From the NCBI RefSeq assembly GCF_003601985.1, contig NZ_QZXA01000006.1:124001-188000 (forward strand): DNA of 64,000 bases. The letters are read 5' to 3'. The translations under genes were made by a program, and so were the position numbers. Under the pieces are notes generated by a model. That model made no database searches and was not told the DNA's origin. It was given only the letters and a program-made list of their open reading frames with translations. The stretch comes from Mesorhizobium jarvisii. Lineage in GTDB: Bacteria > Pseudomonadota > Alphaproteobacteria > Rhizobiales > Rhizobiaceae. The number at the start of each line of letters is the position of its first letter. Within the stretch, counting starts at the first letter, position 1. This document shows positions 16,457 to 25,612 of the stretch, one piece after another.

Positions 16457-19400
16457 CCGGACCCGTCAACGCCGCCAGCGATACCGGCTTCACCGCGCTG
16501 TTCATCCGCAGGCCGGTCATGGCCTTCGTGCTCAACGTCCTCATCGCGGTTGCCGGCCTCGCCGCCTTCTACGGCGTCGAGATCCGCGAACTTCCGGACG
16601 TCGACCGCGCCGTGGTCACCGTTTCCACCACGTTCCAGGGCGCCGCGGCCGAAACCGTCGACCGCGAGCTGACCGACACGATCGAAGGTGCGGTGGCACG
16701 CGTCTCCGGCGTCAAGTCGATCTCGTCTTCCTCCTCCTTCGGCCAGAGCCGCGTCACCATCGAGTTCAACGACGGCGTCGACCTCAACGTCGCGGCCTCC
16801 GACGTGCGCGATGCCGTCGGCCGCGTCGCCAACCAGATACCGGACACCGCCGATCCGCCGCGCATCGTCAAGGCCGATGCCAATTCCGATGCGGTGATGC
16901 GGCTGGCTGTGACGTCCGACAACATGTCGGTCCAGGACATGACCGTGGTGGTGCAGGACCAGATCGAGGACGAACTGGCAGCCGTGCCCGGCGTCGCCGA
17001 CGTTCAGGTCTATGGCGACCGCGACAAGATCTTCCGCATCGACGTCGACCAGAACAAGCTCGCCAGCCTCGGCTTCACCGTGGCCGACCTCAGGACAGCC
17101 CTGGCCTCGGTCGCCTTCGATTCCCCTGCCGGGTCGATCACCACGACCAACCAGGACTTGATCGTCCGCACCACGGCCGACGTGACCACGCCCGAGGAGT
17201 TCGAAAACATCATCATCGGCGGCACGACGCGCATACGCGACGTCGCCACCGTCACGCTCGGTCCCGATGTCGGCCAGACCACGCTGCGCTCCGATGGCAA
17301 GACCGGCATCGGCATCGGCATCATCCGCCAGGCGGAATCCAACACGCTTGATATTTCGACCGGCGTTCAGGCCGCCGTCGCCAAACTGCAGGAAAACCTG
17401 CCCAAGGGCATGGCGATCAAGATCACCAGCGACGACGCCGTCTTCGTCAAGGGCGCGGTCCACGAGGTCGAGATCGCGCTCGGCCTGTCGGTGACCATGG
17501 TGCTGATCGTCATCTACATCTTCCTGCTCGACTGGCGCGCCACGCTGATCCCGGGCCTGTCGATGCCGGTCGCCATGATCGGCACCATCGCCGCCATCTA
17601 TCTGGCCGGCTTCTCCGTCAACATCCTGACGCTGCTTGCCATGGTGCTGGCGACGGGCCTTGTCGTCGACGACGCCATCGTGGTGCTTGAAAACATCGTG
17701 CGACGGCGCAACGAGGGCATGGGGCCGCGTGCGGCCGCCGTGCTCGGCGCGCAGGAAGTGTTCTTCGCCGTCGTCGCCACGACGCTGACGCTGGTCGCCG
17801 TCTTCGTGCCGATCTCCTTCCTGCCCGGCCAGACCGGCGGCCTGTTCCGCGAATTCGGCTTCGTGCTTGCCATGTCGGTGCTGCTGTCCTGCGTGGTGGC
17901 GCTTACGCTATGCCCGATGCTCGCCTCGCGCATGCTGACCGGCGCCTCGCTTCACCACGAGGGCGGCCACGGCATCGGCGCCCGTATCGGCGGCGTCCTG
18001 AATACCGCGTACAAGCGCGCCCTGCACGCTTGCCTCGATGCGCCCTGGATCGTGGTTCTGGTCGCGGTGCTGTTTGCCGGCACCGCCTTCACCCTGTTCG
18101 GCACCATCCGCCAGGAACTGACGCCGACCGAGGACCGCGCGGCCGTGCTGTTGCGAATCAATGCGCCGCAAGGCGTCAGCCTCGACTATACGACGCAGCA
18201 GATGCAGAAGATCGAGAAGCTGATCCAGCCGATGCGCGATTCCGGCGAGATCCGCTCGACCTTCGAGAATGCCGGCCAGAACGGCTCCTACAATTCCGGC
18301 TTCATGGTGATGACGCTGGCGCCCTGGAACGAGCGCAGCCGCAGCCAGCAGGAGATCATGGCCGAGATCAGCCAGCTCACCAAGCAAGTGCCGAGTGTGC
18401 GCATCTTCCCGGTGCAGCCCAACAGCCTCGGCATCCGTGGCGCCGGCAACGGCCTGCAATTCGCGCTGGTCGGCAACGACCGCAAGGCGCTCGGCGACGC
18501 GGCGGTGAAGATCATCGCCGAGATGCAGAAGGACCCGCGCTTCCAGACGCCGCGCCTGTCGATCGACCCGACGCAGCCGCAGCTGGCCGTCGCCATCGAC
18601 CGCGAGCGCGCCTCCGACCTCGGCATCGACATCACGGGGCTCGCCAACACCATGCAGGCCATGCTCGACGGCAACGATGTCGTCGACGTCTACATCGCCG
18701 ACCGCAGCTATGGCGTAAAACTGGTCTCGACCACCAATCCCATCAACGATCCGACCGATCTGGAAAACGTCTTCCTGAAGACGGGAGACGGCCGCTTCGT
18801 GCCGATGTCGACCATAGCCACGCTGACCGAGCGCGCCGTGCCGCCATCGCTGTCGCGCGAACAGCAGCAGCCATCGGTTGCCATCACCTCCAACCTCTCG
18901 GGTAATTTCGCGCTTGGCGACGCGCTGAGCCGCGCCGAGGAGATCGCCACGCCGCTCTTGCCGCCGGGCAGCCGCATCCTGCCGCTGGCCGAAGCCGCCA
19001 CGCTGGGCGAAACCAACAGCGCCATGGTCACCATCTTCGGCTTCGCGCTGGTCATCATCCTCCTGGTGCTGGCCGCCCAGTTCGAAAGCTTCGTCAGCGC
19101 CGTCATCATCATGGCGACGGTGCCGCTTGGGCTGGCCTGCGCCATCTTCGCCTTGCTGCTGTCGGGCACCAGCCTCAACGCCTACAGCCAGATCGGCCTG
19201 GTGCTGCTGGTCGGCGTGATGGCCAAGAACGGTATCCTCATCGTCGAGTTCGCCAACCAGCTGCGTGATCGCGGGCTCAGCGTGCGCGAGGCGATCGAGC
19301 AGGCCTCGACCATCCGCCTGCGGCCGGTGATGATGACGATGATCTGCACCATCCTTGGCGGCGTGCCGCTGGTGCTGGCGGCGGGCGCGGGTGCCGAGGC

Positions 19401-19584
19401 ACGTGTGGCGCTCGGCTGGGTCATCGTCGGCGGATTGGGGCTGGCCACCGTCTCGACATTGTTCCTGACACCGGTCGCCTATCTCCTGCTTGGCCGCTTC
19501 GTCACACCGAAGACCCATGAGGAAACACGCCTCAAGCGTGAGCTCGAGGAAGCCGCCTATGTCGGTGTGGAGCCGGCGCAGTAG
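16453..19584 (+). CDS. RND-family efflux transporter, inner-membrane pump (HAE1 type)
   Basis: A 1043-residue proton-driven multidrug-type exporter of the AcrB/MexF class, of full family length. It has twelve membrane helices and two large periplasmic loops. Key segments include LVVDDAIVVLENIV in TM4 with the proton-relay Asp pair, and MAKNGILIVEFANQ in TM10-11. Start at 16453 overlaps the adaptor stop by 4 bases. It is convergent with the GtrA gene, with only 3 bases between stop codons. Drugs or metabolites exported are not predictable. Confidence 0.95.
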   Translation: MTGPVNAASDTGFTALFIRRPVMAFVLNVLIAVAGLAAFYGVEIRELPDVDRAVVTVSTTFQGAAAETVDRELTDTIEGAVARVSGVKSISSSSSFGQSRVTIEFNDGVDLNVAASDVRDAVGRVANQIPDTADPPRIVKADANSDAVMRLAVTSDNMSVQDMTVVVQDQIEDELAAVPGVADVQVYGDRDKIFRIDVDQNKLASLGFTVADLRTALASVAFDSPAGSITTTNQDLIVRTTADVTTPEEFENIIIGGTTRIRDVATVTLGPDVGQTTLRSDGKTGIGIGIIRQAESNTLDISTGVQAAVAKLQENLPKGMAIKITSDDAVFVKGAVHEVEIALGLSVTMVLIVIYIFLLDWRATLIPGLSMPVAMIGTIAAIYLAGFSVNILTLLAMVLATGLVVDDAIVVLENIVRRRNEGMGPRAAAVLGAQEVFFAVVATTLTLVAVFVPISFLPGQTGGLFREFGFVLAMSVLLSCVVALTLCPMLASRMLTGASLHHEGGHGIGARIGGVLNTAYKRALHACLDAPWIVVLVAVLFAGTAFTLFGTIRQELTPTEDRAAVLLRINAPQGVSLDYTTQQMQKIEKLIQPMRDSGEIRSTFENAGQNGSYNSGFMVMTLAPWNERSRSQQEIMAEISQLTKQVPSVRIFPVQPNSLGIRGAGNGLQFALVGNDRKALGDAAVKIIAEMQKDPRFQTPRLSIDPTQPQLAVAIDRERASDLGIDITGLANTMQAMLDGNDVVDVYIADRSYGVKLVSTTNPINDPTDLENVFLKTGDGRFVPMSTIATLTERAVPPSLSREQQQPSVAITSNLSGNFALGDALSRAEEIATPLLPPGSRILPLAEAATLGETNSAMVTIFGFALVIILLVLAAQFESFVSAVIIMATVPLGLACAIFALLLSGTSLNAYSQIGLVLLVGVMAKNGILIVEFANQLRDRGLSVREAIEQASTIRLRPVMMTMICTILGGVPLVLAAGAGAEARVALGWVIVGGLGLATVSTLFLTPVAYLLLGRFVTPKTHEETRLKRELEEAAYVGVEPAQ

Positions 19585-19587
19585 CTG

Positions 19588-19998
19588 CTATTTCAGCAAC
19601 CGGCCTTCGATCGACCAGCGCGCGGCAAGGAAATTCAGCACCGCCGCCACGATGACACCGCCGATCTTCGCCGGCCACACGCCGGCAATACCGGCGAACA
19701 GCGCGATCGACAGGCTGGAGACGCCGAGCGAAATCAACGCCCCAAGCGAGACGAAACGCAGGAAGGCGTCATGCAGCCGGATGGCCTGGTTGCGCTCGAA
19801 CGACCAGAAGCCATTCGCCACGAAAGAGAAGATGACGGCGATCGACCATGAGATGACGTTGGCCGGCAGCGGCGCAACATGCAGCTTGAGCAGCAGGAAA
19901 AAGCCAGCGAGGTCGATGGCCGTGTTCGCCAGCCCGACTATGGCGAAGCGCACGATCTTGCTGCCGGTCGAACGGCGAGGCTGGTCGGCGCCGCTCAT
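19588..19998 (-). CDS. GtrA-family membrane protein
   Basis: A 136-residue, four-helix membrane protein of the GtrA family (FAIVGLANTAIDLAGFFLLL, then SFVANGFWSFERN). GtrA-like proteins are proposed to flip polyprenyl-phosphate-linked sugars made by GtrB-like glycosyltransferases. It ends an operon with a GT2 enzyme, which fits that role. The start at 19998 overlaps the deacetylase stop by 4 bases (ATGA). Confidence 0.9.
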   Translation of the reverse strand: MSGADQPRRSTGSKIVRFAIVGLANTAIDLAGFFLLLKLHVAPLPANVISWSIAVIFSFVANGFWSFERNQAIRLHDAFLRFVSLGALISLGVSSLSIALFAGIAGVWPAKIGGVIVAAVLNFLAARWSIEGRLLK

Positions 19999-20813
19999 CC
20001 CTTGCCGTCCATGATCTCGACGCCGGCGCGGGCGAGGCTTGCACCAAACGCGTCGGAGGCCAGCACCGCGTATTCCACCTCGCGCACGCCTTGCATCGGG
20101 TCGCGCGCCCGCAGCGTGTCGTCGACATGGCCGGGATGGCACATGAACAGGCCTCGTTCCGGCAGTGTCTCGACTGCGGCCTGCAGAACCGGCGCGAACC
20201 GTTCGGGCTGCCGCCAGTCATAGATGCCGGCGAGCGGCTCGAAAAGAGTGAAGCCGACGCGCGCCATAGAGCGGTTGAAGCCGGCGGCCACGGCGGCAAT
20301 TGCCGCGACCTTCGGCGCGACGACGGCATCGCCCAACGCCGGAGCGCCACGCAGCGCCGGCTGGCCGCCGGCTTCGGAAAAATGCGCCCGCAGCCATGTG
20401 CGCACGACAGGCAGGAAATGCACGTGCTGGTGCCCATCGATGAAGTCAGGTCGGCGGCCAAGCGCCTTGACGAAGCGGCTGTACTGCGCGTCGAGCTCGG
20501 CACGGACATCCCGCTCGTCAATGCTGCCGCGCAGGACCGGCAGTGCCAGCGAACGCAGCGGCGGCAGCCGGCCTTGCGGCGCCAGGCTCGACCGGCCGGT
20601 GACGGCCGGCTGGTCGGTGAGGGTCAGGTGCAGCCCCACCGCCGCGCGGCCGCATAGCGGCTTGATACGCTCCGCCGCATCGGGCCATTCCGGAAAGCCG
20701 GTCATGCAGCTGGTGCCGGTCAGGCGGCCGCGATCGAGCAAGTCGAGAATTCCAGCGGAAACCCCGGGCGCCAGGCCGTAATCGTCGGCGATCAGGCGAA
20801 TGCGCCGCGTCAT
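19995..20813 (-). CDS. ChbG/YdjC-family carbohydrate deacetylase
   Basis: A 272-residue polysaccharide-deacetylase-like protein of the ChbG/HpnK family. The N-terminal IADDYGL motif contains the catalytic and metal Asp residues. Further metal-binding His residues lie in VGLHLTLTDQ and DGHQHVHFLP. It is encoded between the GT2 and GtrA genes, overlapping both by 4 bases. It may deacetylate an N-acetylated sugar of the same glycolipid. HpnK relatives act in hopanoid synthesis, but no other hopanoid gene is present. Confidence 0.88.
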   Translation of the reverse strand: MTRRIRLIADDYGLAPGVSAGILDLLDRGRLTGTSCMTGFPEWPDAAERIKPLCGRAAVGLHLTLTDQPAVTGRSSLAPQGRLPPLRSLALPVLRGSIDERDVRAELDAQYSRFVKALGRRPDFIDGHQHVHFLPVVRTWLRAHFSEAGGQPALRGAPALGDAVVAPKVAAIAAVAAGFNRSMARVGFTLFEPLAGIYDWRQPERFAPVLQAAVETLPERGLFMCHPGHVDDTLRARDPMQGVREVEYAVLASDAFGASLARAGVEIMDGKG

Positions 20814-21808
20814 GCGCCAGATGCGCCTGGCGGCCTGTCCGAAACGCCGCGCACGACGTCGCGCACGATATAGACAGGCCGATCCTTGCTTTCCGAAAGC
20901 GTGACCCAGACATATTCACCGATCAGGCCAAGCAAGGTGAGATTGAGGCCGCCGAGGAGGACGACGGCGACCATGAGGCTGGGATAGCCGGGGACGGCGA
21001 TGCCGTAGAACAGCACCTCGAAGAACACCTTGGCTCCGTAGAAGATGCCCGCCAACGCCGCCAGCATCCCGCTCAGGCTGATGATGCGCAGCGGGATGAC
21101 GGAGAAGGACGTAAACCCTTCCAGCGAGAACGCGATCAGGTTGAGCCGGCTCCATTTCGACTTGCCGGTGACACGGTTCTCCGGTGAATAGGCTATGGCT
21201 TTCTGGCGGAAGCCGGCCCAGGCGAACAGGCCCTTGTTGAAGCGCCTTTTGTCACGCAGGCTGGTCAGCGCGCGCACCACGGCGCCGCGCATGACGCGGA
21301 AGTCGCCGGCATTTTCTGGGATGTCGAACCGCTGGCTGCTGTTGATCAGGCTGTAGAACAGCTTCGCCAGCTGGCTGCGCCGCCAACTGGCTTCGCGGCG
21401 GTCGTTCTGTGCGTAGACGACATCGATATCGGGATTTTCCACCAGTTCGGCGATCATCTTCAGGCTGGTGTCCATGGAATGCTGGAGGTCGGCGTCCATG
21501 ACCAGCGCCATGTCGCCGCGCGACTGGTCGAGACCGGCGAGCACCGCGACCTCCTTGCCGAAATTGCGGCTGAGCCGCACGATCTCCCAGGAACCCGACA
21601 GCGCCTGTGAAAACCGCTCGGCGCCATTGTCGCTGCTGCCATCATCCACGAGGATCTTGTGGACTTCCATGCCGAAGCGCTGCGACACCTCGGCTTCGAG
21701 CTTGTCAAGCAATGCGGCAAAGGCCGATGCGGACTGCGCCTCGTTCAAGAACGGCGCGACAATATCGAGAACGGGCCGCGACTCAGCCATTTGCGACAGG
21801 CCTTTCAT
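20810..21808 (-). CDS. GT2-family polyprenyl-phosphate glycosyltransferase (GtrB/DPM1-like)
   Basis: A 332-residue inverting glycosyltransferase. The GT-A core has VDDGSSDNGAERF (UDP-sugar binding) and DADLQHSMDT (metal-binding DXD). Two C-terminal helices (near LSGMLAALAGIFYG and LMVAVVLLGGLNLTLLG) anchor it, as in GtrB and ArnC. ATG 21808 has AAGG 6 bases upstream; an internal ATG at 21790 is also possible. It overlaps the end of the GT87 gene. It probably loads a sugar onto undecaprenyl phosphate for later transfer outside the inner membrane. Confidence 0.92.
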   Translation of the reverse strand: MKGLSQMAESRPVLDIVAPFLNEAQSASAFAALLDKLEAEVSQRFGMEVHKILVDDGSSDNGAERFSQALSGSWEIVRLSRNFGKEVAVLAGLDQSRGDMALVMDADLQHSMDTSLKMIAELVENPDIDVVYAQNDRREASWRRSQLAKLFYSLINSSQRFDIPENAGDFRVMRGAVVRALTSLRDKRRFNKGLFAWAGFRQKAIAYSPENRVTGKSKWSRLNLIAFSLEGFTSFSVIPLRIISLSGMLAALAGIFYGAKVFFEVLFYGIAVPGYPSLMVAVVLLGGLNLTLLGLIGEYVWVTLSESKDRPVYIVRDVVRGVSDRPPGASGA

Positions 21809-22949
21809 TCATGACCTTGCCTCCCGTCTTGGCCCAGAACCACCAGATCAGGAAGCCAGCGATAACGGTGACCGCAATCGGCCGGAACCAAGGGTACGTT
21901 AAATCTTGGATATGACGCTCGACTCCGGTCAATCCTGTCAGGAACAGCATCACGGACAGCACCGAAGCCAGGACACCGCCTCGTTCCTCGCGCCACAACA
22001 AGGCAATAGCGAGACCGGCAGGCACGGCGATCATGGCATAGGTGTTGGGCTCGACGCGCGGGTTGAAGACGCACATGTAAAATGTCGCCGTCAGGAAGAT
22101 GGCGAGACCAGCCGTCCCGCGTTCAAGCTTGCGATCGAACCAGATGACGAATGAGAGCGTGAACAGGGCCATGACCATGCGCACGATGGTTGCGCCGGAT
22201 TCCGGCATGGGGAGCCCGATTTTGGTGAAGGGGGCCGTGAAATCGGTGGGAACAAAGTGGCTGGTGTTGTCGACGGCCATCGAGGTCAGCATCCCGCCAA
22301 AAACACGATACTGGTCGTTGAGATAGCTAGCGGGTGCGAACGCATAGGGCAAGGCGAGCACGAACAGCACCGCCGGCACCAGCACCGGTATCAGCCGCAG
22401 GCGCAGGGCGCCGACCAACAAAAGCATGATGATCGCGGTCGGCTTGGCGATGATGGCGACCGAGGCCCAGAAGAAGGTTTCGGCACGCCGTCCTTCGAGC
22501 GCCGACAAAGTGAGAAGCCAGCAGGCGCCAGTCAAAAGGATCGTCGCCTGGCCGTTGCGGATCGCCGCCAAAGCCATCGGCAGGGCGAGGAACAGCCCAA
22601 AGGAAAGCAGCCACGGCAATTCCCCGCCGCCGAGCTTGCGCACCTGCCGTATCGCGGCAAAGGTCAGCACCGCGAAGCCGATAGTATGCCATACCAGGCC
22701 GCCCAGATGCGGACCGAGTTTCACCAACGGAACGTAGAGCGCCGCAAAGGCCGGCGCGTAGAGATATCCCATCTCGGACTGAATATTGTAGAGCGGCTGT
22801 CGGGCCAGCAACGCCTCGCTGCCGTCAATGTAGGCTTGCCAGACCGTCCGCGTGTGGGGAGACCACAAGACCAGGACAAGGACGATCAGGAACGCCCCGA
22901 TCCACAGGCCAAATCCCAAACGGTCGAAAACCGGCTTGGATATCGTCAT
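21783..22949 (-). CDS. GT87/DUF2029-family membrane glycosyltransferase
   Basis: A 388-residue membrane protein with about ten helices and a periplasmic motif region after the first helix (YIDGSEALLARQPLYN). This resembles the GT87 (DUF2029) mannosyltransferases, which use polyprenyl-phosphate sugars. ATG 22949 is preferred because GGGG lies 7 bases upstream; an upstream reading from 23027 adds a non-hydrophobic stretch. It heads the operon GT87-GT2-deacetylase-GtrA, so it probably transfers the lipid-linked sugar to an envelope acceptor. The acceptor is unknown. Confidence 0.8.
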   Translation of the reverse strand: MTISKPVFDRLGFGLWIGAFLIVLVLVLWSPHTRTVWQAYIDGSEALLARQPLYNIQSEMGYLYAPAFAALYVPLVKLGPHLGGLVWHTIGFAVLTFAAIRQVRKLGGGELPWLLSFGLFLALPMALAAIRNGQATILLTGACWLLTLSALEGRRAETFFWASVAIIAKPTAIIMLLLVGALRLRLIPVLVPAVLFVLALPYAFAPASYLNDQYRVFGGMLTSMAVDNTSHFVPTDFTAPFTKIGLPMPESGATIVRMVMALFTLSFVIWFDRKLERGTAGLAIFLTATFYMCVFNPRVEPNTYAMIAVPAGLAIALLWREERGGVLASVLSVMLFLTGLTGVERHIQDLTYPWFRPIAVTVIAGFLIWWFWAKTGGKVMNERPVANG

Positions 22950-23166
22950 CAAGACACCCCACAACACTCGGAACAGCTCAGTCCAGCACGGTCCCGGCAT
23001 TCGATGGCGGCGGCATATCACGGACAAAGCGGCGAGGCATAGGGGGCTGAAGAGCGCGGTTGTGATCTCGGCGGGCCGCTGCGGATGGCCGGACGCGCGG
23101 GCGTCCTAACGGGAAAGACGCGCCGAAAGCCTCGTATTCGGGCTTCCGGCGTGGCTTCGTATAGCA

Positions 23167-24204
23167 TCAAGGCCGGATGAAAACCTTGCCGTTGGGCTTG
23201 GCCAGTTCCGCCGGCACCCGCGCGATCGCCTCGGCGAGCGGCACGACGGCCGTCACGTCGGTCGACCAGCGCCCGTCGGAAAAGCGCTTCTGCGCTTCAA
23301 GGATCGCCGGACCGCGCCGCTCCCTAGATTGCCGCATCCATTCGCTCAGCCAGAAACCCTCTATATGCTTGTGTTGGAAGATCAGTTGGCCGGGCTCGCG
23401 GATGATGGTGGCGTCAGGGTCGAGCCGGCCATAGATGATCCAGCGCGCCCGTTTCGGCATCGCATTGAAAATGGCCGAGGCCAGCGGCCCGGTGACCGCA
23501 TCGAGGAAGATGCGCGGTTGCTCCGCCTTCATCACCTCGCGCAGCATGACCTCGAAATCCGGCGCCTTCTCGTTGAGCACATGGGCAGCGCCGATCTCCT
23601 TCAGCAGCGCGATCTGCTCATCGCGGCGCACGGTGACGATAGGCCGGTACCCTTCCTCCCTGGCCAGGCCGATGATCAGCTTGCAAAGCTGACTGGCGCC
23701 GGCGGTCGTGACGAAGGCCTTTTCGCCGTCCTGCTTGACGATGTCGAACATGGCGATGGCGGTAATCGGATTGACGATCATCGCCGCGCCGTCCTCGTCG
23801 CGCACCGTATCGAGCAGCGGAATGCAGGCTGCCGCCTCGGCGACGGCATATTCAGCCCACGAGCCCCAGTTGCTGAGGCCGGTGGCGAAGGCGACGCGCT
23901 TGCCGACGAGGCTCTTGGCATAGGGCTCGTCACCGCCGGCGACGATCGTGCCGACACCCTCGAAGCCGGCCGGCCGGCCTTTGGCGCGCGGCTGGCCGTA
24001 CTGACCCTTGATGAAGGCGACATCGGAGGGGTTGATCGAGGCCAGGCTGACCTTGATCAGCACCTGGCTCGGTCCGGGCACCGGCACCGCGATGCGGCCC
24101 GGCACGAGATAGGGCTCCATCGCCTCGAGCGCACTGCCGCTTGGCGTCTTGGTGTAGCCGTCGCCGACCAGGAGCAACGCGTTCATTTCGGAGGGAATGG
24201 TCAT
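23167..24204 (-). CDS. Zinc-type/quinone oxidoreductase (MDR superfamily)
   Basis: A 345-residue medium-chain dehydrogenase/reductase. The N-terminal GroES-like fold includes VLIKVSLASINPSDVAFIKG and GFEGVGTIVAGG. The Rossmann region (AFVTTAGASQLCKLIIGLA) binds NAD(P)H. The Cys cluster of zinc-structured alcohol dehydrogenases is absent, so it is quinone-oxidoreductase-like. ATG 24204 has AAGGAG 8 bases upstream; a GTG at 24213 is possible. It is 52 bases downstream of the acyl-CoA dehydrogenase gene, likely co-transcribed, and may act as an enoyl or quinone reductase in the pathway. Confidence 0.88.
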   Translation of the reverse strand: MTIPSEMNALLLVGDGYTKTPSGSALEAMEPYLVPGRIAVPVPGPSQVLIKVSLASINPSDVAFIKGQYGQPRAKGRPAGFEGVGTIVAGGDEPYAKSLVGKRVAFATGLSNWGSWAEYAVAEAAACIPLLDTVRDEDGAAMIVNPITAIAMFDIVKQDGEKAFVTTAGASQLCKLIIGLAREEGYRPIVTVRRDEQIALLKEIGAAHVLNEKAPDFEVMLREVMKAEQPRIFLDAVTGPLASAIFNAMPKRARWIIYGRLDPDATIIREPGQLIFQHKHIEGFWLSEWMRQSRERRGPAILEAQKRFSDGRWSTDVTAVVPLAEAIARVPAELAKPNGKVFIRP

Positions 24205-24256
24205 CGGCGACACTCCTTGGTTGTTGACAGAACACTCGTGGTCTAGCGGCGGCTGC

Positions 24257-25498
24257 TCACAGCTTCTCCTGCGTGTACTTTTTCAGCTCCGACCGCGCCA
24301 CCTGCCGGCGATGCACGGCGTCAGGGCCGTCGGCAAGGCGCAATGTCCTCAGATGCGTCCACGACCGCGCCAGCGGCGTGTCCTGGCTGATGCCTTGCGC
24401 GCCGAACATCTGTACCGCCTCGTCGGTGATCCTCAGCGCGACGCGCGGCGCGATGACCTTGATCTGGCTGATCCAGGGCGCAGCGGCGCGCGCATCGCCC
24501 TGGTCGATCATCCACGCCGCCTTGAGGCAGAGCAGCCGGGCCATCTCGATCTCCATGCGGCATTCGGCGATGATGTCGAAATTAGCGCCGAGTTTCGCCA
24601 GCTTCTGGCCGAAGGCCTCTCGGCGCACGGAGCGCTGGCACAGCATCTCCAGCGCCATCTCGGCCTGGCCTATGGCACGCATGCAGTGATGGATGCGGCC
24701 GGGACCGAGCCGCCCTTGCGCGATCTCGAACCCCCTGCCCTCGCCGAGGATCAGGTTCGCTGCCGGTACCCTGACATTGTCGAAGCGCAGGTGCATATGG
24801 CCATGCGGCGCGTCGTCGTCGCCATAGACCTGCATGGCGCGGACCTTGGTCGCGCCCTTTGTGTCGGAAGGCACCAGGATCATCGAATGGCGGCGGTGCT
24901 GAGGCTCGTCTTCGCCGCCGGTCCGCACCATGACGATGTAGATAGCGCAGCGCGGGTCGCCGGCGCCCGAGGCCCACCATTTCTCGCCGTTGAGCACATA
25001 ATCGTCGCCCTGCCTCTCGCAGCGCATCGAAATGTTGGTGGCGTCGGACGAGGCGACATGAGGCTCGGTCATCAGATAGGCCGAGCGGATTTTTCCATCC
25101 AAAAGCGGCTCGAGCCAGACCTTCTTGTGGTCGGCCGAGCCGTAGCGCTCCAGCACCTCCATATTGCCGGTGTCCGGCGCCGAGCAATTGAAGGTTTCGG
25201 CGCCGAGATGCGCCTTGCCCATCTCCTCCGCCAGATAAGCGTATTCGACGGTGGACAGGCCGTAGCCGCGTTCCGAGCCTGTCAGCCAGAAATTCCACAG
25301 ACCGCGCTCCCTGGCGGTCTTCTTCAATCCTTCGAGGATTTCGCTCTGGCGTGGGCTGTAGACCCAGCGGTCGCCCGCCTTGCCCACCTCGCCCAAGAAT
25401 TCCTTGTCGAGCGGCATGATCTCGTCGCGCACCATGGCCGCGACGCGCGCGTGGATCGGCTTCAGCCGCTCAGTCATGCCGAGATTCATCTCCGTCAT
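24257..25498 (-). CDS. Acyl-CoA dehydrogenase (ACAD10/11-like)
   Basis: A 413-residue FAD-dependent acyl-CoA dehydrogenase. It has the three-domain layout: helical N-terminus (RVAAMVRDEIMPLDKEFLGE), middle beta domain (YLMTEPHVASSDATN, LNGEKWWASGAGDPRC) and C-terminal helices (RREAFGQKLA and QMFGAQGISQDTPLAR). The long middle-domain spacing and WWASGAGDP resemble the bacterial ACAD10/11-type enzymes. The partner kinase-like gene lies in the divergent operon, 114 bases away from its start. Its substrate is probably a medium or long acyl-CoA; the possible 4-hydroxyacid link is discussed in the findings. Confidence 0.92.
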   Translation of the reverse strand: MTEMNLGMTERLKPIHARVAAMVRDEIMPLDKEFLGEVGKAGDRWVYSPRQSEILEGLKKTARERGLWNFWLTGSERGYGLSTVEYAYLAEEMGKAHLGAETFNCSAPDTGNMEVLERYGSADHKKVWLEPLLDGKIRSAYLMTEPHVASSDATNISMRCERQGDDYVLNGEKWWASGAGDPRCAIYIVMVRTGGEDEPQHRRHSMILVPSDTKGATKVRAMQVYGDDDAPHGHMHLRFDNVRVPAANLILGEGRGFEIAQGRLGPGRIHHCMRAIGQAEMALEMLCQRSVRREAFGQKLAKLGANFDIIAECRMEIEMARLLCLKAAWMIDQGDARAAAPWISQIKVIAPRVALRITDEAVQMFGAQGISQDTPLARSWTHLRTLRLADGPDAVHRRQVARSELKKYTQEKL

Positions 25499-25581
25499 CG
25501 GTCGCTAACCCTTCATAGAGGCCCGGCAATTTACCCGTGGCAAGGATGACCGTACTTCGGATAGCCTTGTCAACGCGAACT

Positions 25582-25598
25582 CTTTGCCCAGGGCAAAG
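25582..25598. promoter_or_regulatory. 17-base palindrome next to the SDR ribosome site
   Basis: Perfect arms CTTTGCCC and GGGCAAAG with a single central A, ending 4 bases before the GGAGGA ribosome site of the SDR gene. With a one-base spacer it is a better DNA operator than an RNA hairpin. It lies in the 114-base gap shared by two divergent operons, so one bound regulator could control both. Confidence 0.5.
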
Positions 25599-25612
25599 CG
25601 TGGAGGACTGGA

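Noticed and set aside
17908..19518. A 536-residue open frame on the minus strand inside the RND pump gene
   Set aside because: It is a shadow of the well supported 1043-residue pump; no recognisable domain and no ribosome site.
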